Source of the DNA: CAIKMD01 sp963803265
GTDB taxonomy: Bacteria; Pseudomonadota; Alphaproteobacteria; ATCC43930; CGMCC-115725
Assembly (NCBI GenBank): GCA_963803265.1
Contig: CAWDLZ010000012.1
Coordinates: forward strand, 379,498 to 443,497
Reading direction: 5' to 3'
DNA length: 64,000 nt
The translations under genes and the position numbers were made by a program. The notes under the pieces are model-generated. The model ran no database searches, was not told the origin of the DNA, and worked only from the letters and a program-made list of their open reading frames with translations. Every line of letters starts with the position of its first letter. Positions within the stretch are counted from its first letter, which is position 1. Below are positions 16,735 to 26,392 of this stretch, piece after piece.

Positions 16735-18321
16735 GTGGCTCAGCGGCACCAGGTCGTCATCGTCGGCGGAGGCCCTGTGGGCGTGGCGCTCGCCGTGGAG
16801 CTTGGCCTGCGCGGCGTGTCCTGCGCGCTGTTGGAACGCTATTTCGAGCCGCAACGGATTCCCAAAGGCCAAAATCTTTCCCCGCGCACGCTCGAGCACT
16901 TCTATTTCTGGGGCATCGCCGAAGTGCTGCGGGCAATGCGCATCATGCCGCCGGGAATTCCGGTCAGCGGCATCGTCGCCTATGGCAACCTGATGAGTCC
17001 GTACTGGTACGCGCCGCCGCAGAGAGAGATCGTCCGCCCCTACTACTTCGAGGATGTCGAGCGGCTGCCGCAATACCTGACGGAAAAAGTGCTGCGCGCC
17101 AGGATGGCCGGCCTGCCGAACGTCGCAAGCCGATTCGGATGGTCGGCCGAGACCGTCGCGCAGGACGACAAAGGGGTGCGGATCGCCATCGTCGAGCAAG
17201 GCGGGACCGGGCGCGAAATCCTGGAGGCGGATTATGCCGTGGGCTGCGACGGGGCGCGCTCCACGATCCGCGACCAGCTCGGCATCGCGCGGGGCGGGGC
17301 GGACTTCGACCAGCTGATGGTGCTGGCGGTTTTTCGCTCGCGCGAATTGCACGAAGGGCTGAAGCGCTTTCCCGTGCGTTCCACCTATAACGCGCTGCAC
17401 CCCGATCTGAAGGGCTACTGGCAGTTCTTCGGCCGGATCGATGTCGGCGAGGGATGGTTCTTCCATGCTCCGGTGCCGGCGGATACGACGACGGACAATT
17501 ACGATTTCAAGGGGCTCATCGAGAAAGCCGCGGGCTTCCCCTTCGCTTGCGAATTCGACCATGTCGGGTTTTGGGATTTGCGCGTCGCCGTGGCCGAGAA
17601 CTACCAGGCGGGGCGCGTCTTCATCGCGGGCGACGCCGCCCACAGCCACCCGCCCTATGGCGGCTTTGGACTGAATAACGGCCTCGAAGACGCGGTCAAT
17701 CTTGGCTGGAAATTGGCCGCCAAGCTGGCGGGTTGGGGCAGCGACGCCTTGCTCGATTCCTACAGCGAGGAACGCCGGCCGATCTTCAAGGAGACCGGCG
17801 AGGATTTCATCGCCGGCCGCATCGCATCCGACCGCGCGTTTCTCGAGCGCTACAATCCGGACCGCGACCTCGCGGAATTCGAGCTGGCGTGGCAGGCCCG
17901 GAAGGGCGGTGCCGGCACGATGGTGATGACCTACGAGCCGAACTATGAGGGCTCGTCCGTCGTTATCGGCCCGCCCAATGGCGTTTGCAGCGCCCACGGC
18001 ACGCATTCCTTCGCGGCTCGCGCCGGCCATCACCTTGCGCCGCAGCGCCTGACCTCCGGCCGCAACGTTTTCGAGGAGCTCGGCAAGGGCTTCACCCTGC
18101 TCGCCTTCGACGCCGACGCGCACACCGTCGCGGCCTTCGAGGCGGCGGCGCGGTCGCGGAACATTCCGCTGAAAGTAATTGCGGACACCTGCCGCGACGG
18201 GCGGGAGGCTTACGGGCAGCGCCTGATCCTGGTTCGCCCCGATCAGTATGTCGTTTGGACCGGCGACAAAACGCCCGGCGATCTAGGCCGACTATTCGGC
18301 AGGCTTGTCGGAAACCCCTGA
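16735..18321 (+). CDS. FAD-dependent aromatic hydroxylase, PheA/TfdB/MhpA type
   Basis: A 528-residue NAD(P)H-dependent flavoprotein hydroxylase with a C-terminal thioredoxin-like domain. Near the N-terminus HQVVIVGGGPVGVALAVELG is the FAD-binding motif; GCDGARSTIRDQLGI holds the DG motif; GRVFIAGDAAHSHPPYGGFGLNNG is the second FAD motif; the last 120 residues, with VLVRPDQYVVW-like ending, match the phenol-hydroxylase C-terminal domain. It would hydroxylate a phenolic or resorcylic substrate. GTG 16,735 is taken as start (TTG 16,726, overlapping the relic stop, is the alternative); neither has a strong ribosome site. A substrate-binding protein gene follows after 16 nt. Confidence 0.87.
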   Translation: MAQRHQVVIVGGGPVGVALAVELGLRGVSCALLERYFEPQRIPKGQNLSPRTLEHFYFWGIAEVLRAMRIMPPGIPVSGIVAYGNLMSPYWYAPPQREIVRPYYFEDVERLPQYLTEKVLRARMAGLPNVASRFGWSAETVAQDDKGVRIAIVEQGGTGREILEADYAVGCDGARSTIRDQLGIARGGADFDQLMVLAVFRSRELHEGLKRFPVRSTYNALHPDLKGYWQFFGRIDVGEGWFFHAPVPADTTTDNYDFKGLIEKAAGFPFACEFDHVGFWDLRVAVAENYQAGRVFIAGDAAHSHPPYGGFGLNNGLEDAVNLGWKLAAKLAGWGSDALLDSYSEERRPIFKETGEDFIAGRIASDRAFLERYNPDRDLAEFELAWQARKGGAGTMVMTYEPNYEGSSVVIGPPNGVCSAHGTHSFAARAGHHLAPQRLTSGRNVFEELGKGFTLLAFDADAHTVAAFEAAARSRNIPLKVIADTCRDGREAYGQRLILVRPDQYVVWTGDKTPGDLGRLFGRLVGNP

Positions 18322-18337
18322 AGGAGGATTTCCATCG

Positions 18338-19354
18338 ATGCGCAGATCTCTTGGGCGGTTCGGCACGGCCGCGCTCGTCGCGGCGGCCATGGTCGCTTCA
18401 ACCGCGTCGATTGCGAAGGCGGATGAAATCGAGCATGCCTCGGTCGCGCTTCCGGCTCCGCTCATCAACTTTGCCGCCGAGTATCTTGCCGAGGATCTGT
18501 TCTATCGGCAGCAAGGATTGGATGTGGAATCGCGACAAATCACGGGCATCGGAGCGATGAACGCCGTCATCGCCGGCTCGATGGATTTCTCGTTTTCCTC
18601 CGGGGCGTCGATCGCCCGTGCTTTTGCCAGAGGCCAGAGTTTGGTGACGATCGCAACCCTCGGGAGCGAGTCCGGAGAATTCATCGTCCTGCGTAAATCG
18701 ATCGCCGAAGCCGCGCACTTCGATCCGAAAGCGCCGCTTGCGGAGCGTGCCCGGATCCTGAAGGGCCACTCTTTCGGCATGGGCGGCATCGCGACGATCG
18801 GCGACGCTTTCTTGAAGGCCGTGGCCAAAGCCGGCGGCATCGACCCGCAGGACATGGCGATATCTCCGATGCAACCGCAAGATATCTTCGCCGCGATGTC
18901 GCGCGAGGCGCTCGATGGCTTCGCCAACGGCCCGCCGTGGCCGCAGCAGGCCGAGCATGACGGATTGGGCGTCGTGATCGCGGATGGCATCCATGGCGAT
19001 CCGCCCGGCTATTCGCCGCTTGCCACATCGATTCTCGTCACACGCCCGGAATTCTGCGTCGAGCATCGCTCGATCTGCGTGAAAATGGGTCACTCGATGC
19101 TGCTGGCGGCGCAATATATGCATACCCACCCGCCGGAGACGGCGCAGCTGCTTAAGCACCATTTTCCGCTCACGGACGACGCGGTGCTGTTCGCGTCCGT
19201 CGTTGCCGTGACCGCTATGACGCCTAACCCGCCGACATCGGAGGCAATCGAATTCGAGAACGCCGATCGCATGAACGTCGAAGCGGGTTTCTTGAAGCCG
19301 GAAGAGAAGCTTCAGTCCTACGATAAGTTGTTCGACAACGAGTTCATAAAATAA
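18338..19354 (+). CDS. ABC transporter substrate-binding protein, NMT1/SsuA-like
   Basis: A 338-residue periplasmic protein with a clear signal peptide (RRSLGRFGTAALVAAAMVASTASIAKA, cleavage near residue 30). The mature part has the NMT1/THI5-like pattern: early INFAAEYLAEDLFYRQQGLDVE, then NAVIAGSMDFSFSSG, and FDPKAPLAERARILKGHSFGMGG. ATG 18,338 is preceded by AAGGAGG. It is encoded 16 nt after the phenol-type hydroxylase, so it probably binds that enzyme's substrate. No permease or ATPase gene is adjacent, so it must share transport partners encoded elsewhere. Confidence 0.87.
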   Translation: MRRSLGRFGTAALVAAAMVASTASIAKADEIEHASVALPAPLINFAAEYLAEDLFYRQQGLDVESRQITGIGAMNAVIAGSMDFSFSSGASIARAFARGQSLVTIATLGSESGEFIVLRKSIAEAAHFDPKAPLAERARILKGHSFGMGGIATIGDAFLKAVAKAGGIDPQDMAISPMQPQDIFAAMSREALDGFANGPPWPQQAEHDGLGVVIADGIHGDPPGYSPLATSILVTRPEFCVEHRSICVKMGHSMLLAAQYMHTHPPETAQLLKHHFPLTDDAVLFASVVAVTAMTPNPPTSEAIEFENADRMNVEAGFLKPEEKLQSYDKLFDNEFIK

Positions 19355-19405
19355 CCTGCGCTCGGGCGCGAGGCTCGGGGCGAATCCGCGAGGGGGCGGC
19401 GGCCG

Positions 19406-20281
19406 TCAAGCCGTCATCGCGCTTTGCTCGGCCTGCCGGTGGATGAATTCGACCGCTTTCGCGATCGCATGGCGGGCGCTCGGCGATGACGGGTCGGTGC
19501 GCACGAGGTCGTAGGCCGCGCCTTCGAAGAGCTCCACCTCCACCTTGCCGCCGCGCCGGCGGTAGCTCGCGACGAATTGCTCCATGAGATGGCGCGGGTG
19601 CAGCAGGTCCGCCGGATTCTGGAGGTAGAGGATATTCGGCAACTCGACCTTTTCGCCGCGCTCGAGCGCGAGCGTCGGGCTGCCCTCGCCCATGGCTTCC
19701 TCGGTGAGCCAGTAGCGGTCTTGCAGGGCGACGGCGCCGCCGCGATTCTGGTAGGCGCGCTCGCCTTCGGGCTTCCCCTTGCGGTCGCGGTAACGGCCGA
19801 GCGGACAAATCACCGGCCAGAAGGCGACGACATAAGGCACGCGCGCGTCGAACCCGCCCGGCAGCGCCAGCGCGGCATAGCGAGGATCCAGCGGCCGCAG
19901 CGCATCGAGCACCACGAGATGGCCGCCGCTGGAAGTGCCCATGCTTCCGACCATTGCGGGCGCGGTGTCGAAGCGCCCTGCATTGGCTTTCAGCCAGCGC
20001 ACGCCGTAATTGACATCGGCCACCGAGCCCGGATAGGTCGCCTCTGGCGGATTTCTGAAGTCGAGCGCGGCGACCACGATGCCGCCTTTGGCGACGGCCC
20101 CGTTGATGGCGTCGTTATTGGTCCGGTCGCCGTTGCACCACGCTCCGCCATGCGCTTCGACGACTGCCGGAAACGGTCCCGCGCCGCGCGGTCGGAACAC
20201 GCGCGCAAGATACGGCTTCTCGCCATGCCTCAGATATTCGACTTCCTCGATGTCAACTTCGTACGACCGGTTCACGCTCAT
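19406..20281 (-). CDS. Alpha/beta hydrolase (esterase/lipase-like)
   Basis: A 291-residue alpha/beta hydrolase of the BD-FAE/esterase type. AHGGAWCNGDR holds the HGG oxyanion motif, GTSSGGHLVV is the nucleophile elbow (serine at about residue 118), PADLLHPRHLMEQF carries the acid region and late ARHAIAKAVEFI follows the histidine region. Its ATG overlaps the stop of the GlcG-like gene by four bases (ATGA). It is the last gene of a TRAP receptor, GlcG-like, hydrolase operon. It likely cleaves an ester of the imported compound; the compound is unknown. Confidence 0.85.
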   Translation of the reverse strand: MSVNRSYEVDIEEVEYLRHGEKPYLARVFRPRGAGPFPAVVEAHGGAWCNGDRTNNDAINGAVAKGGIVVAALDFRNPPEATYPGSVADVNYGVRWLKANAGRFDTAPAMVGSMGTSSGGHLVVLDALRPLDPRYAALALPGGFDARVPYVVAFWPVICPLGRYRDRKGKPEGERAYQNRGGAVALQDRYWLTEEAMGEGSPTLALERGEKVELPNILYLQNPADLLHPRHLMEQFVASYRRRGGKVEVELFEGAAYDLVRTDPSSPSARHAIAKAVEFIHRQAEQSAMTA

Positions 20282-20745
20282 CCCACCGCCTCCGCAGGAT
20301 CGGGCACGAAACCGGCGCTGCGGATCGCCTCGATCGCGCAGGCTTCGTCGGCATTGGGATCGTCGCCCGAGGAGCCGACCGCGCCCAGGATCCGGCCCGA
20401 GAGATCCTTGACCAAGACCCCGCCCGGAGAGGGGATCAAGCGGCCTTGCGTCGCGGCGATTATCGACTGGATGAAATTCGAATTGCGCTCGGCGATCTTG
20501 CCGATTTCGCGGCTCGGCCGGTTCATGACGAGCGCGCCATAGGCCTTGCCCATGACGATTTCGTAGCGCCCGATTCCCGTGCCGTCCTCGCGCTTATAGG
20601 CCACCAAATCGCCGCCGCCATCGAGGACGGCAATGCTCATCGGGCGCAAATCACGGCTGCGGGCGACCGCAAGCGCGACTTCGATAATCGAGGACGCGGT
20701 TGCCAGGTCGATGCCGCGCGGCGTCGCAGGGGAGGGGCCAGCCAT
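20278..20745 (-). CDS. GlcG/HbpS (DUF336) family haem-degrading-like protein
   Basis: A 155-residue GlcG/HbpS family protein. The conserved segments MSIAVLDGGGDLVAYKREDG, KAYGALVMNRPSREI, and GGVLVKDLSGRILGAVGSSGD are all present. Members form a PAS-like fold, sometimes bind haem or cobalamin, and often stand beside catabolic genes (glcG in the glycolate operon), where their role is unsettled. It lies 71 nt downstream of the TRAP receptor and overlaps the next hydrolase by 4 nt, so it belongs to that operon. ATG 20,745 is followed directly by the family N-terminus. Confidence 0.85.
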   Translation of the reverse strand: MAGPSPATPRGIDLATASSIIEVALAVARSRDLRPMSIAVLDGGGDLVAYKREDGTGIGRYEIVMGKAYGALVMNRPSREIGKIAERNSNFIQSIIAATQGRLIPSPGGVLVKDLSGRILGAVGSSGDDPNADEACAIEAIRSAGFVPDPAEAVG

Positions 20746-20816
20746 CGAATTCCTCCGAATTGGTCTCGCGGAAACCTGCCATAGGGTGGCCGGGATGCCA
20801 AGGAATGTTTCGCCGC

Positions 20817-21834
20817 TTATTTGCGCGCCATGAGATCGGCGAGCAACCCGCGATAGGTTTCGAGCAGTTTGGCGCCGCCCGGATGCGAGCTCGTCCAGGC
20901 CGCGATCACCGGCGAGATCGTGTCGCGCCATTTCCGGCTCTGTGCCGGAGTAAGCTGAACGATCGTGTGCTTGTCGGGCGCGGCCGCCGCCGGCGCGCGG
21001 GATAAGAGCGCGCGCTGGTCGAAACTCCGTCCCAGGTCGCGGCTCATGGCTTCGCCGGTGCTGTCGTCGATCGCCTGGCGCAACGCGGGGGCAAGCGCAT
21101 CGTGCTTCTGCTTCGACATGAACACGATGAACATGCCTGTCCCGAGCGAGGTTTCGATGTGGTAGGAAGTGACATCCGTCAGATGCAGCGGTCCCATGCC
21201 CGCCCAGGAACTGACGACGCCGTCGAGCATCCCGCGCTGGAGCGCGCTGTATTGGTCGGCGGGATCGAGCGCCAGCGGCGTCCCGCCGAGGCGCGTGATC
21301 GAACTCGGCGCCGGTCTTGCTCACCACGCGCAGACGCAGGCCGTGCAGATCGTCGAGCGAGGCCGGCGCCTTCGTCAAGTGAACGCCTTGCGGCGGGTAC
21401 AGCTCGAAGGCGAGGGGAACGATGTCCTTGTACTCGGCATCCAACTGCCCGGTGCGGTAGAGCCGCCAGAACGCGACCGACGCGTTCTCGGCGTCGCTGG
21501 TGACGAAAGGCAGTCCGATCATGTCGGTAAGCGGGAATTTGCCGCCGACGAGGCTCGGGATGACCATGCCCACTTGCACCACGTCGCTCTCGACGCGGTC
21601 GTAGATGTTGGTCGCGTTCGCGATCGCGGTTCCGTCGCGGACATCGATATGAAGCGCGCCCTTCGTCGCGGTAGCGAGCCGCTCGGCCCAGGGCGCGAGC
21701 ACGAATGTCGTGTCGGGGCTGGGCGCCGGCTCGGTCGTCGCGAAAATCAGCGATGTTTCGTCCGCTCGCGCGGCGATCGGAATAGACGATAGAAGAGCCG
21801 CGACTAGACCCGCGGCCCAAACAGCATTTCGCAT
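20817..21834 (-). CDS. TRAP transporter solute receptor DctP family, one frameshift
   Basis: Periplasmic receptor for a C4-dicarboxylate-type TRAP transporter, about 338 residues when corrected. It has a signal peptide (N-terminal to ARADE) and DctP patterns such as WAERLATATKGALHIDV, DVVQVGMVIPSLVGGKFPLTD, LRVVSKTGAEF and, in the next frame, GGTPLALDPADQYSALQRGMLDGV. The frame changes near 21,298 by one extra base. No DctQ or DctM membrane subunit is visible. It heads an operon with the GlcG-like protein and an alpha/beta hydrolase. Confidence 0.85.
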
Positions 21835-21957
21835 CGTCTCCTCCCGATCTTCTCCGTTATTTCCGAACTCTATACAACATCGTCGAAGGCGAGCCTATGC
21901 GGCAGCGCCGAAAGAATTTAGCGTAGAGGCCGAGTTTAACCGCGGTGGAGACGCAAG

Positions 21958-22986
21958 ATGACGAATAGATTTTTGGCCGCGCTGGCAATTCTCGCCGTGG
22001 CGGCGCTGTCGTTCGGGCCCGCCGCGGCGCAGCCGAATTCGGCACCGCTCCAGCCGCTCACGGTCGCCGTGAGCGGAAAGGCGCTGATCGGCCAGCTTCC
22101 GCCGACCTTGGCGGATCGGCTCGGCTATTTTCGCGACGAAGGCCTCAGCGTCCAACTCGAGGACTTCGAGGCCGGAACGAAGTCCGTCGATGCCCTCGTC
22201 GGCGGCAGCGTCAACATGATGTTCGGGGCGCTCGAATACACCATCGTCCTGCAACCGAAGGGGATGGACCTTGTCACGGTCGTGCTCGACATCAATAAGG
22301 CGGGCATCGCGTTCGGCCTGAGGCCGGATTTGGCGAAAACCTATCGCTCGCCGGCCGATTTGAAGGGTCTCCGGATCGGGGTGACGTCCCCGGGGTCGGC
22401 CACCGAGAACATCCTGCGTATCGTCTTGCAGAAGGCCGGGCTCACGCTCGGCGACGTGGTAGAGATCGGCGTCGGCACCGGCGCAAGCGCAGTGGCCGCG
22501 ATGGAGTCGAACCGGATCGACGGCATCATCATTGCCGATCCGGTGATGACGAAGCTCACCGGCGAGGGCGAAGTGATTCCCATTGTCGATACCCGCACCG
22601 AGGCCGGGCAGACTTACGTCTATGGCGGCCCGACCGCGTTCGGCGGTTCGTTCACGACCGCCAAGTTCATCAAGGAGCATCCTCAACAAGTGCAAGCCTA
22701 CGTCAACGCCATCGTGCGCACCCTAAAATGGATGCACAATTCCAATGTCGATCGCATATTTGCGGCGGTTCCGCCGGAATATTACGGCCGCGATCCCGAC
22801 CTGTACAAAAGAAGCCTGGCTGCGGCGCTCAATAGCTATGTCGCCGATGGGCGCGTCACGATGGCGGAGGTCGAGAATAGCTATAAGCAGATCCTTTCGG
22901 CCGGGCGGCTCACCAAGGACGATAAGATCGACCTGGCCGCAACCTTCGACAACGCGTTCGCCGGCGAGGCGAACAAGAAATATTGA
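21958..22986 (+). CDS. ABC transporter substrate-binding protein, NMT1/SsuA-like
   Basis: A 342-residue periplasmic binding protein with a signal peptide ending near AAAQP (residues 1-25). It shows the typical opening PPTLADRLGYFRDEGLSVQLEDF, GGSVNMMFGALEYTIV, and the hinge region DLKGLRIGVTSPGSATENILR. The ATG lies ~120 nt from the divergent TRAP receptor start; GGAGACGCAAG precedes it. No ABC permease or ATPase is adjacent, making it one of four orphan solute receptors in the window. The ligand is unknown; family members bind sulfonates, nitrate, thiamine precursors or aromatic acids. Confidence 0.87.
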   Translation: MTNRFLAALAILAVAALSFGPAAAQPNSAPLQPLTVAVSGKALIGQLPPTLADRLGYFRDEGLSVQLEDFEAGTKSVDALVGGSVNMMFGALEYTIVLQPKGMDLVTVVLDINKAGIAFGLRPDLAKTYRSPADLKGLRIGVTSPGSATENILRIVLQKAGLTLGDVVEIGVGTGASAVAAMESNRIDGIIIADPVMTKLTGEGEVIPIVDTRTEAGQTYVYGGPTAFGGSFTTAKFIKEHPQQVQAYVNAIVRTLKWMHNSNVDRIFAAVPPEYYGRDPDLYKRSLAAALNSYVADGRVTMAEVENSYKQILSAGRLTKDDKIDLAATFDNAFAGEANKKY

Positions 22987-23003
22987 GGCTATCGAACGCC
23001 GCT

Positions 23004-25377
23004 TTAGGCGCGGGGGTTTGACGCGGCGCTCTCAATCGCCTGCCAGATCGCCAGCGGCGTGGCCGGCATCGCGATGTCGCGAATCCCGAACCCGCCCAGC
23101 GCATCGACAATGGCGTTGATGACGCAAGCGGGCGCGGGCGTCGTCGCTCCTTCGCCGCCCGACTTGATGCCCAGCGGGTTCGTCGGCGACAGAACCTCGA
23201 CAATTTCCGTTCGAAAGGAAGGCAGATCGCCGGCTCTCGGCATTGCGTAGTCCTGGAGCGAGCCGGATAGCGGCTGGCCGCTCGCCGGATCGATATGGCA
23301 TTTCTCCAACATCGCCTGCCCGACGCCTTGTGCGATCGAGCCGTAAGTCTGCCCGTCAACGATCATCGGGTTGATGCACCGTCCCACGTCGTCCACGGAC
23401 GCATAGCGCGCGATCTTCGCCCATCCCGTGTCGGGATCGATTTCGACTTCGCAAACGGCGCATCCGTCGGGAAAGACCGGCAGGTGCATCTCGTTGTCTT
23501 TCGCCACGGCGAGGCCATGCTTCAAGTCATCGGGCAAAACGTGCCGCGCGGCTGCCGTGGCGAGCTCGATGAAGTCGAAACTGCGATTGGCGCGAGGCGC
23601 GGCGAAGCGGCCCCGCTCGAACCCGACCCGGTCCGGCGTCGTCTCGAGCAGGATGGCCGCGATGCGCTTTCCGGCGGCGATCAGATCGGCGGCGGCCATC
23701 GCCATCACCGTGGCGGCGTGGCGCATCGAGCGGCCGGAATGCGAGCCGCCGCCCTCGCTGACGATATCGCTATCGCCCATGACGATGTCAACAGTTTCCA
23801 CCGGCACGCCAAGAAGGTCGGAGACGACTTGCGAGAAGCTGGTCTCGTGGCCCTGGCCGCTCGGCTGGGTGCCGATGACGACGGTGACGCGCCCCTCGGG
23901 CGTGACGGCGATCTCGGTGCGCTCTTTTGGCGAGCCCGTGGAGGAACTCGACATAGTTCGCGAGCCCCTGTCCGAGGAGCTGGCCGCGGGCCGCGGCCTC
24001 GCGGCGGCGCGCCGCGAAGCCGTCCCAATCGGCGATGCGCATCGCCGCCGCCATGTTGGCCGCGTAATCGCCGCTGTCATAGGTCGTGCCGACCGCGTTG
24101 GTGTAGGGCATGGCTTGCCGTGGCACGAGATTCCTGCAGCGCAGCGCGATGCGGTCGAATCCCAACTCGCGCGCCGCCGTATCGATCAGCCGCTCGATCG
24201 CGAAGGTGACTTCGGGGCGTCCCGAGCTGCGATAGGTGCTGGTCGGCATGGTGTTGGTGAAGACGGCGCGCGCGCGGAGGCTGGCGACCGGAATGTCGTA
24301 CGAGCCGGTGATGAGCGCGCAGCCTTTGGCGAGCGGGGAGAGCGAGACGCAATGCGCTCCGACGTTGCTGACATTCGAGGCTCTGAGGGCGAGAAAGCGG
24401 CCATCGGACCGAAGCGCCAGCTCGAGCTTCGATACGAGATCGCGTCCCTGATAATCGGTCAGCATCGCTTCGGAACGGGTCGCCATGTATTTGACCGGCC
24501 GGCCGAGCTTGCGCGCCGCCCAAAGGATGAGGCCATGCTCGACATAGGGGCGATTTTTCGATCCGAAACTGCCGCCGACATCGTAGGAAACGAGCCGCAA
24601 GCGCGCCGGAGCGATGCCAAGCACGGCGGCGAATTGACGCTTTTGCCGCACGACGCCCGGCCCGCCGCTGCAGAAGTGGAGGGTGTAGCGCGCCGTGCTC
24701 TCATCGTACTGGGCCAGACCCGCCCGAGGCTCGAGCGGCGCGGCGGTCACGCGCCCGATGTGGAAGTCCATTTTGACGACGCGATCCGCGCCGGCAAAGG
24801 CGCGCTCGGTGGCCAGAGGGTCGCCGAAAGTGGTGTCGACGAGTACATTGTCCGGGGCCTCGTCCCAGACGGCCGGAGCGCCGGCGCCGAGCGCCGCATC
24901 CCAATCGGTTACCCAAGGAAGCTCCTCATACGCCACTTCCACGGCTTCCGCCGCGTCGAGCGCCTGCGCCGTCGTCTCGGCAACGACCATCGCGACGGCT
25001 TCGCCGACATGCCGGACCTTATCCGCGGCGAGCAGCCAATGCGGCCCGATGAAGATTTCGCCACCGCCGGGGCCGGTCAGCTTCATATCGAATTCGGTCG
25101 CTGGCACCGGCGCATGAGGGATGGCGAGGAGGCCGTCGGCGCGGCAGTCCGCGCCGCTGAATATGCCGAGAACGCCCGCCATGGCGCGGGCCCGCTTTCC
25201 ATCGATGCCGCGGATCAGCGCATGCGGGTGAGGAGAGCGAACCATCACGGCATAGGCTTGCCCCGCGACGTTGAAATCGTCGCCGTACCGGCCCTTGCCG
25301 GTCAAAAGGCGGAAATCCTCCTTGCGGCGCAACGGCTGCCCGCTGGCGCGTCGTGCGCTCGGATCGCCCTCCGTCAT
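23004..25377 (-). CDS. Xanthine dehydrogenase/CoxL-family molybdenum hydroxylase large subunit, one frameshift
   Basis: Molybdopterin-binding catalytic subunit, about 790 residues when corrected, of the aldehyde oxidase/CO dehydrogenase class. Seen are PLRRKEDFRLLTGKGRYGDD at the N-terminus, GGSFGSKNRPYVEH, the active-site loop TYRSSGRPEV (form II type, not the AYxCSFR loop of true CO dehydrogenase), GTQPSGQGHETSFSQV and GGEGATTPAPA near the end. The frame changes near 23,930 by one base. The FAD (medium) and 2Fe-2S (small) subunits normally encoded alongside are absent. It would hydroxylate an aldehyde or N-heterocycle using water oxygen. Confidence 0.87.
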
Positions 25378-25422
25378 TCCGCGGCGACGGGTGCTCTTTT
25401 TTTCACGCGCGATCTTTGCGGT

Positions 25423-26229
25423 CTAGCTCTCGCCGACGCCGAGGAGAACGCCCTCCGTGTCCGAGAGATGATGTTGGCAGAACGGGCAGCTTCTCTCGAA
25501 CAGCGCCAGCCTTGCCTTGGCCTCGGGGCCATAATCGATCGGGAACGGCGCAAGGTACGGGTTCCGGGCCTTGATGCGCTCGACATCGGCCTTGAACTTT
25601 TCGAGGCTTTCGGTCTTGAAGCCGATATGGTCGAGCGACGGCGGCATGATGCCGGTGGCGTCGTAGTCGGCGATCCGCCACGGCATGATGACCATGGTCA
25701 TGTGCCCGTCGCTGAGATAATGGTTGGGATCGCCCTCGCGCTTGTTGCGGACCTCGAGCTCGAATACGGTCCGGTAGAATTCCGCGATCGCGTCGGCCCG
25801 CATGGTTCGCAGGCCGAAATGACTGATATGGCGCGGGTTCAGCCCATGCTGCTCGACATAGATATCCGATCGGTTCGCCATTTCCCGCTGCGAGATGTCG
25901 AAGACGTTGCCGTCCGGGTCGTGCGCCGAGATGCCGGCATAAGGCCGGTTGGAAGGGCGCTTCAGCCATGCGACTTCGGGATAACGGGTCTTCAACCGGT
26001 CGAGGGCGGTTTCGGCATCGGACACCTCGAAGCCGAAATGCTCGAGCCGCGAGCCGCGGCCCGGCACGCGAGGATTGATGTTCATGCCGACATAGCCATC
26101 GCCGACGACGGCCGCGCCTTCGGCGCGCTGCTGGGTTGCCGTCTTCATGCCGAAGAGAGCCTCGTAGAAACGGGCGCTCATCGCGAAATTCTCGCTGACG
26201 ATCGCTAGATGGTTGAGCTTGGCGAACAT
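25423..26229 (-). CDS. VOC superfamily (glyoxalase/extradiol dioxygenase-like) protein
   Basis: A 268-residue two-domain VOC protein. The N-terminal domain runs from LNHLAIVSENFAMSARFYEALFGMK; the second starts ISHFGLRTMRADAIAEFYRTVFELEV. Possible metal ligands are the histidine in LNHLAIV, HFGFEV, and HIGFKTESL. This layout fits catechol 2,3-dioxygenase-like proteins and methylmalonyl-CoA epimerase relatives. ATG 26,229 has AGGAGGAG upstream. It lies 45 nt upstream of the molybdenum hydroxylase on the same strand, so co-transcription and a shared pathway are likely. The substrate is not evident. Confidence 0.85.
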   Translation of the reverse strand: MFAKLNHLAIVSENFAMSARFYEALFGMKTATQQRAEGAAVVGDGYVGMNINPRVPGRGSRLEHFGFEVSDAETALDRLKTRYPEVAWLKRPSNRPYAGISAHDPDGNVFDISQREMANRSDIYVEQHGLNPRHISHFGLRTMRADAIAEFYRTVFELEVRNKREGDPNHYLSDGHMTMVIMPWRIADYDATGIMPPSLDHIGFKTESLEKFKADVERIKARNPYLAPFPIDYGPEAKARLALFERSCPFCQHHLSDTEGVLLGVGES

Positions 26230-26392
26230 CGGATTCTCCTCCTGTTCCATCCGTCGTGGTATGGTAGCGCACCGGCGGAAACGGGCAAGCATTACGCGTA
26301 AGCGGGCGCGCCGGCCCATAAATAGAGACTCAACTCGCCGCTTTCGTCAGCCTTCAATGCTCGCCGCCGCGATAATCATAAGGGGAGCCGCC

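Noticed and set aside
16648..18123. A 491-codon minus-strand frame
   Set aside because: It is antisense to the phenol-type flavin hydroxylase, which has two clear FAD motifs; no family pattern exists in the antisense reading.
23004..25377. Carbon monoxide dehydrogenase (form I CoxL)
   Set aside because: The active-site loop reads TYRSSGRPEV rather than the AYxCSFR of true CO dehydrogenase, and coxM and coxS are absent.
23428..26208. A 926-codon plus-strand open frame
   Set aside because: It is antisense to the molybdenum hydroxylase and VOC genes, has an arginine/glutamate-rich composition without any domain, and is the usual antisense shadow in GC-rich DNA.
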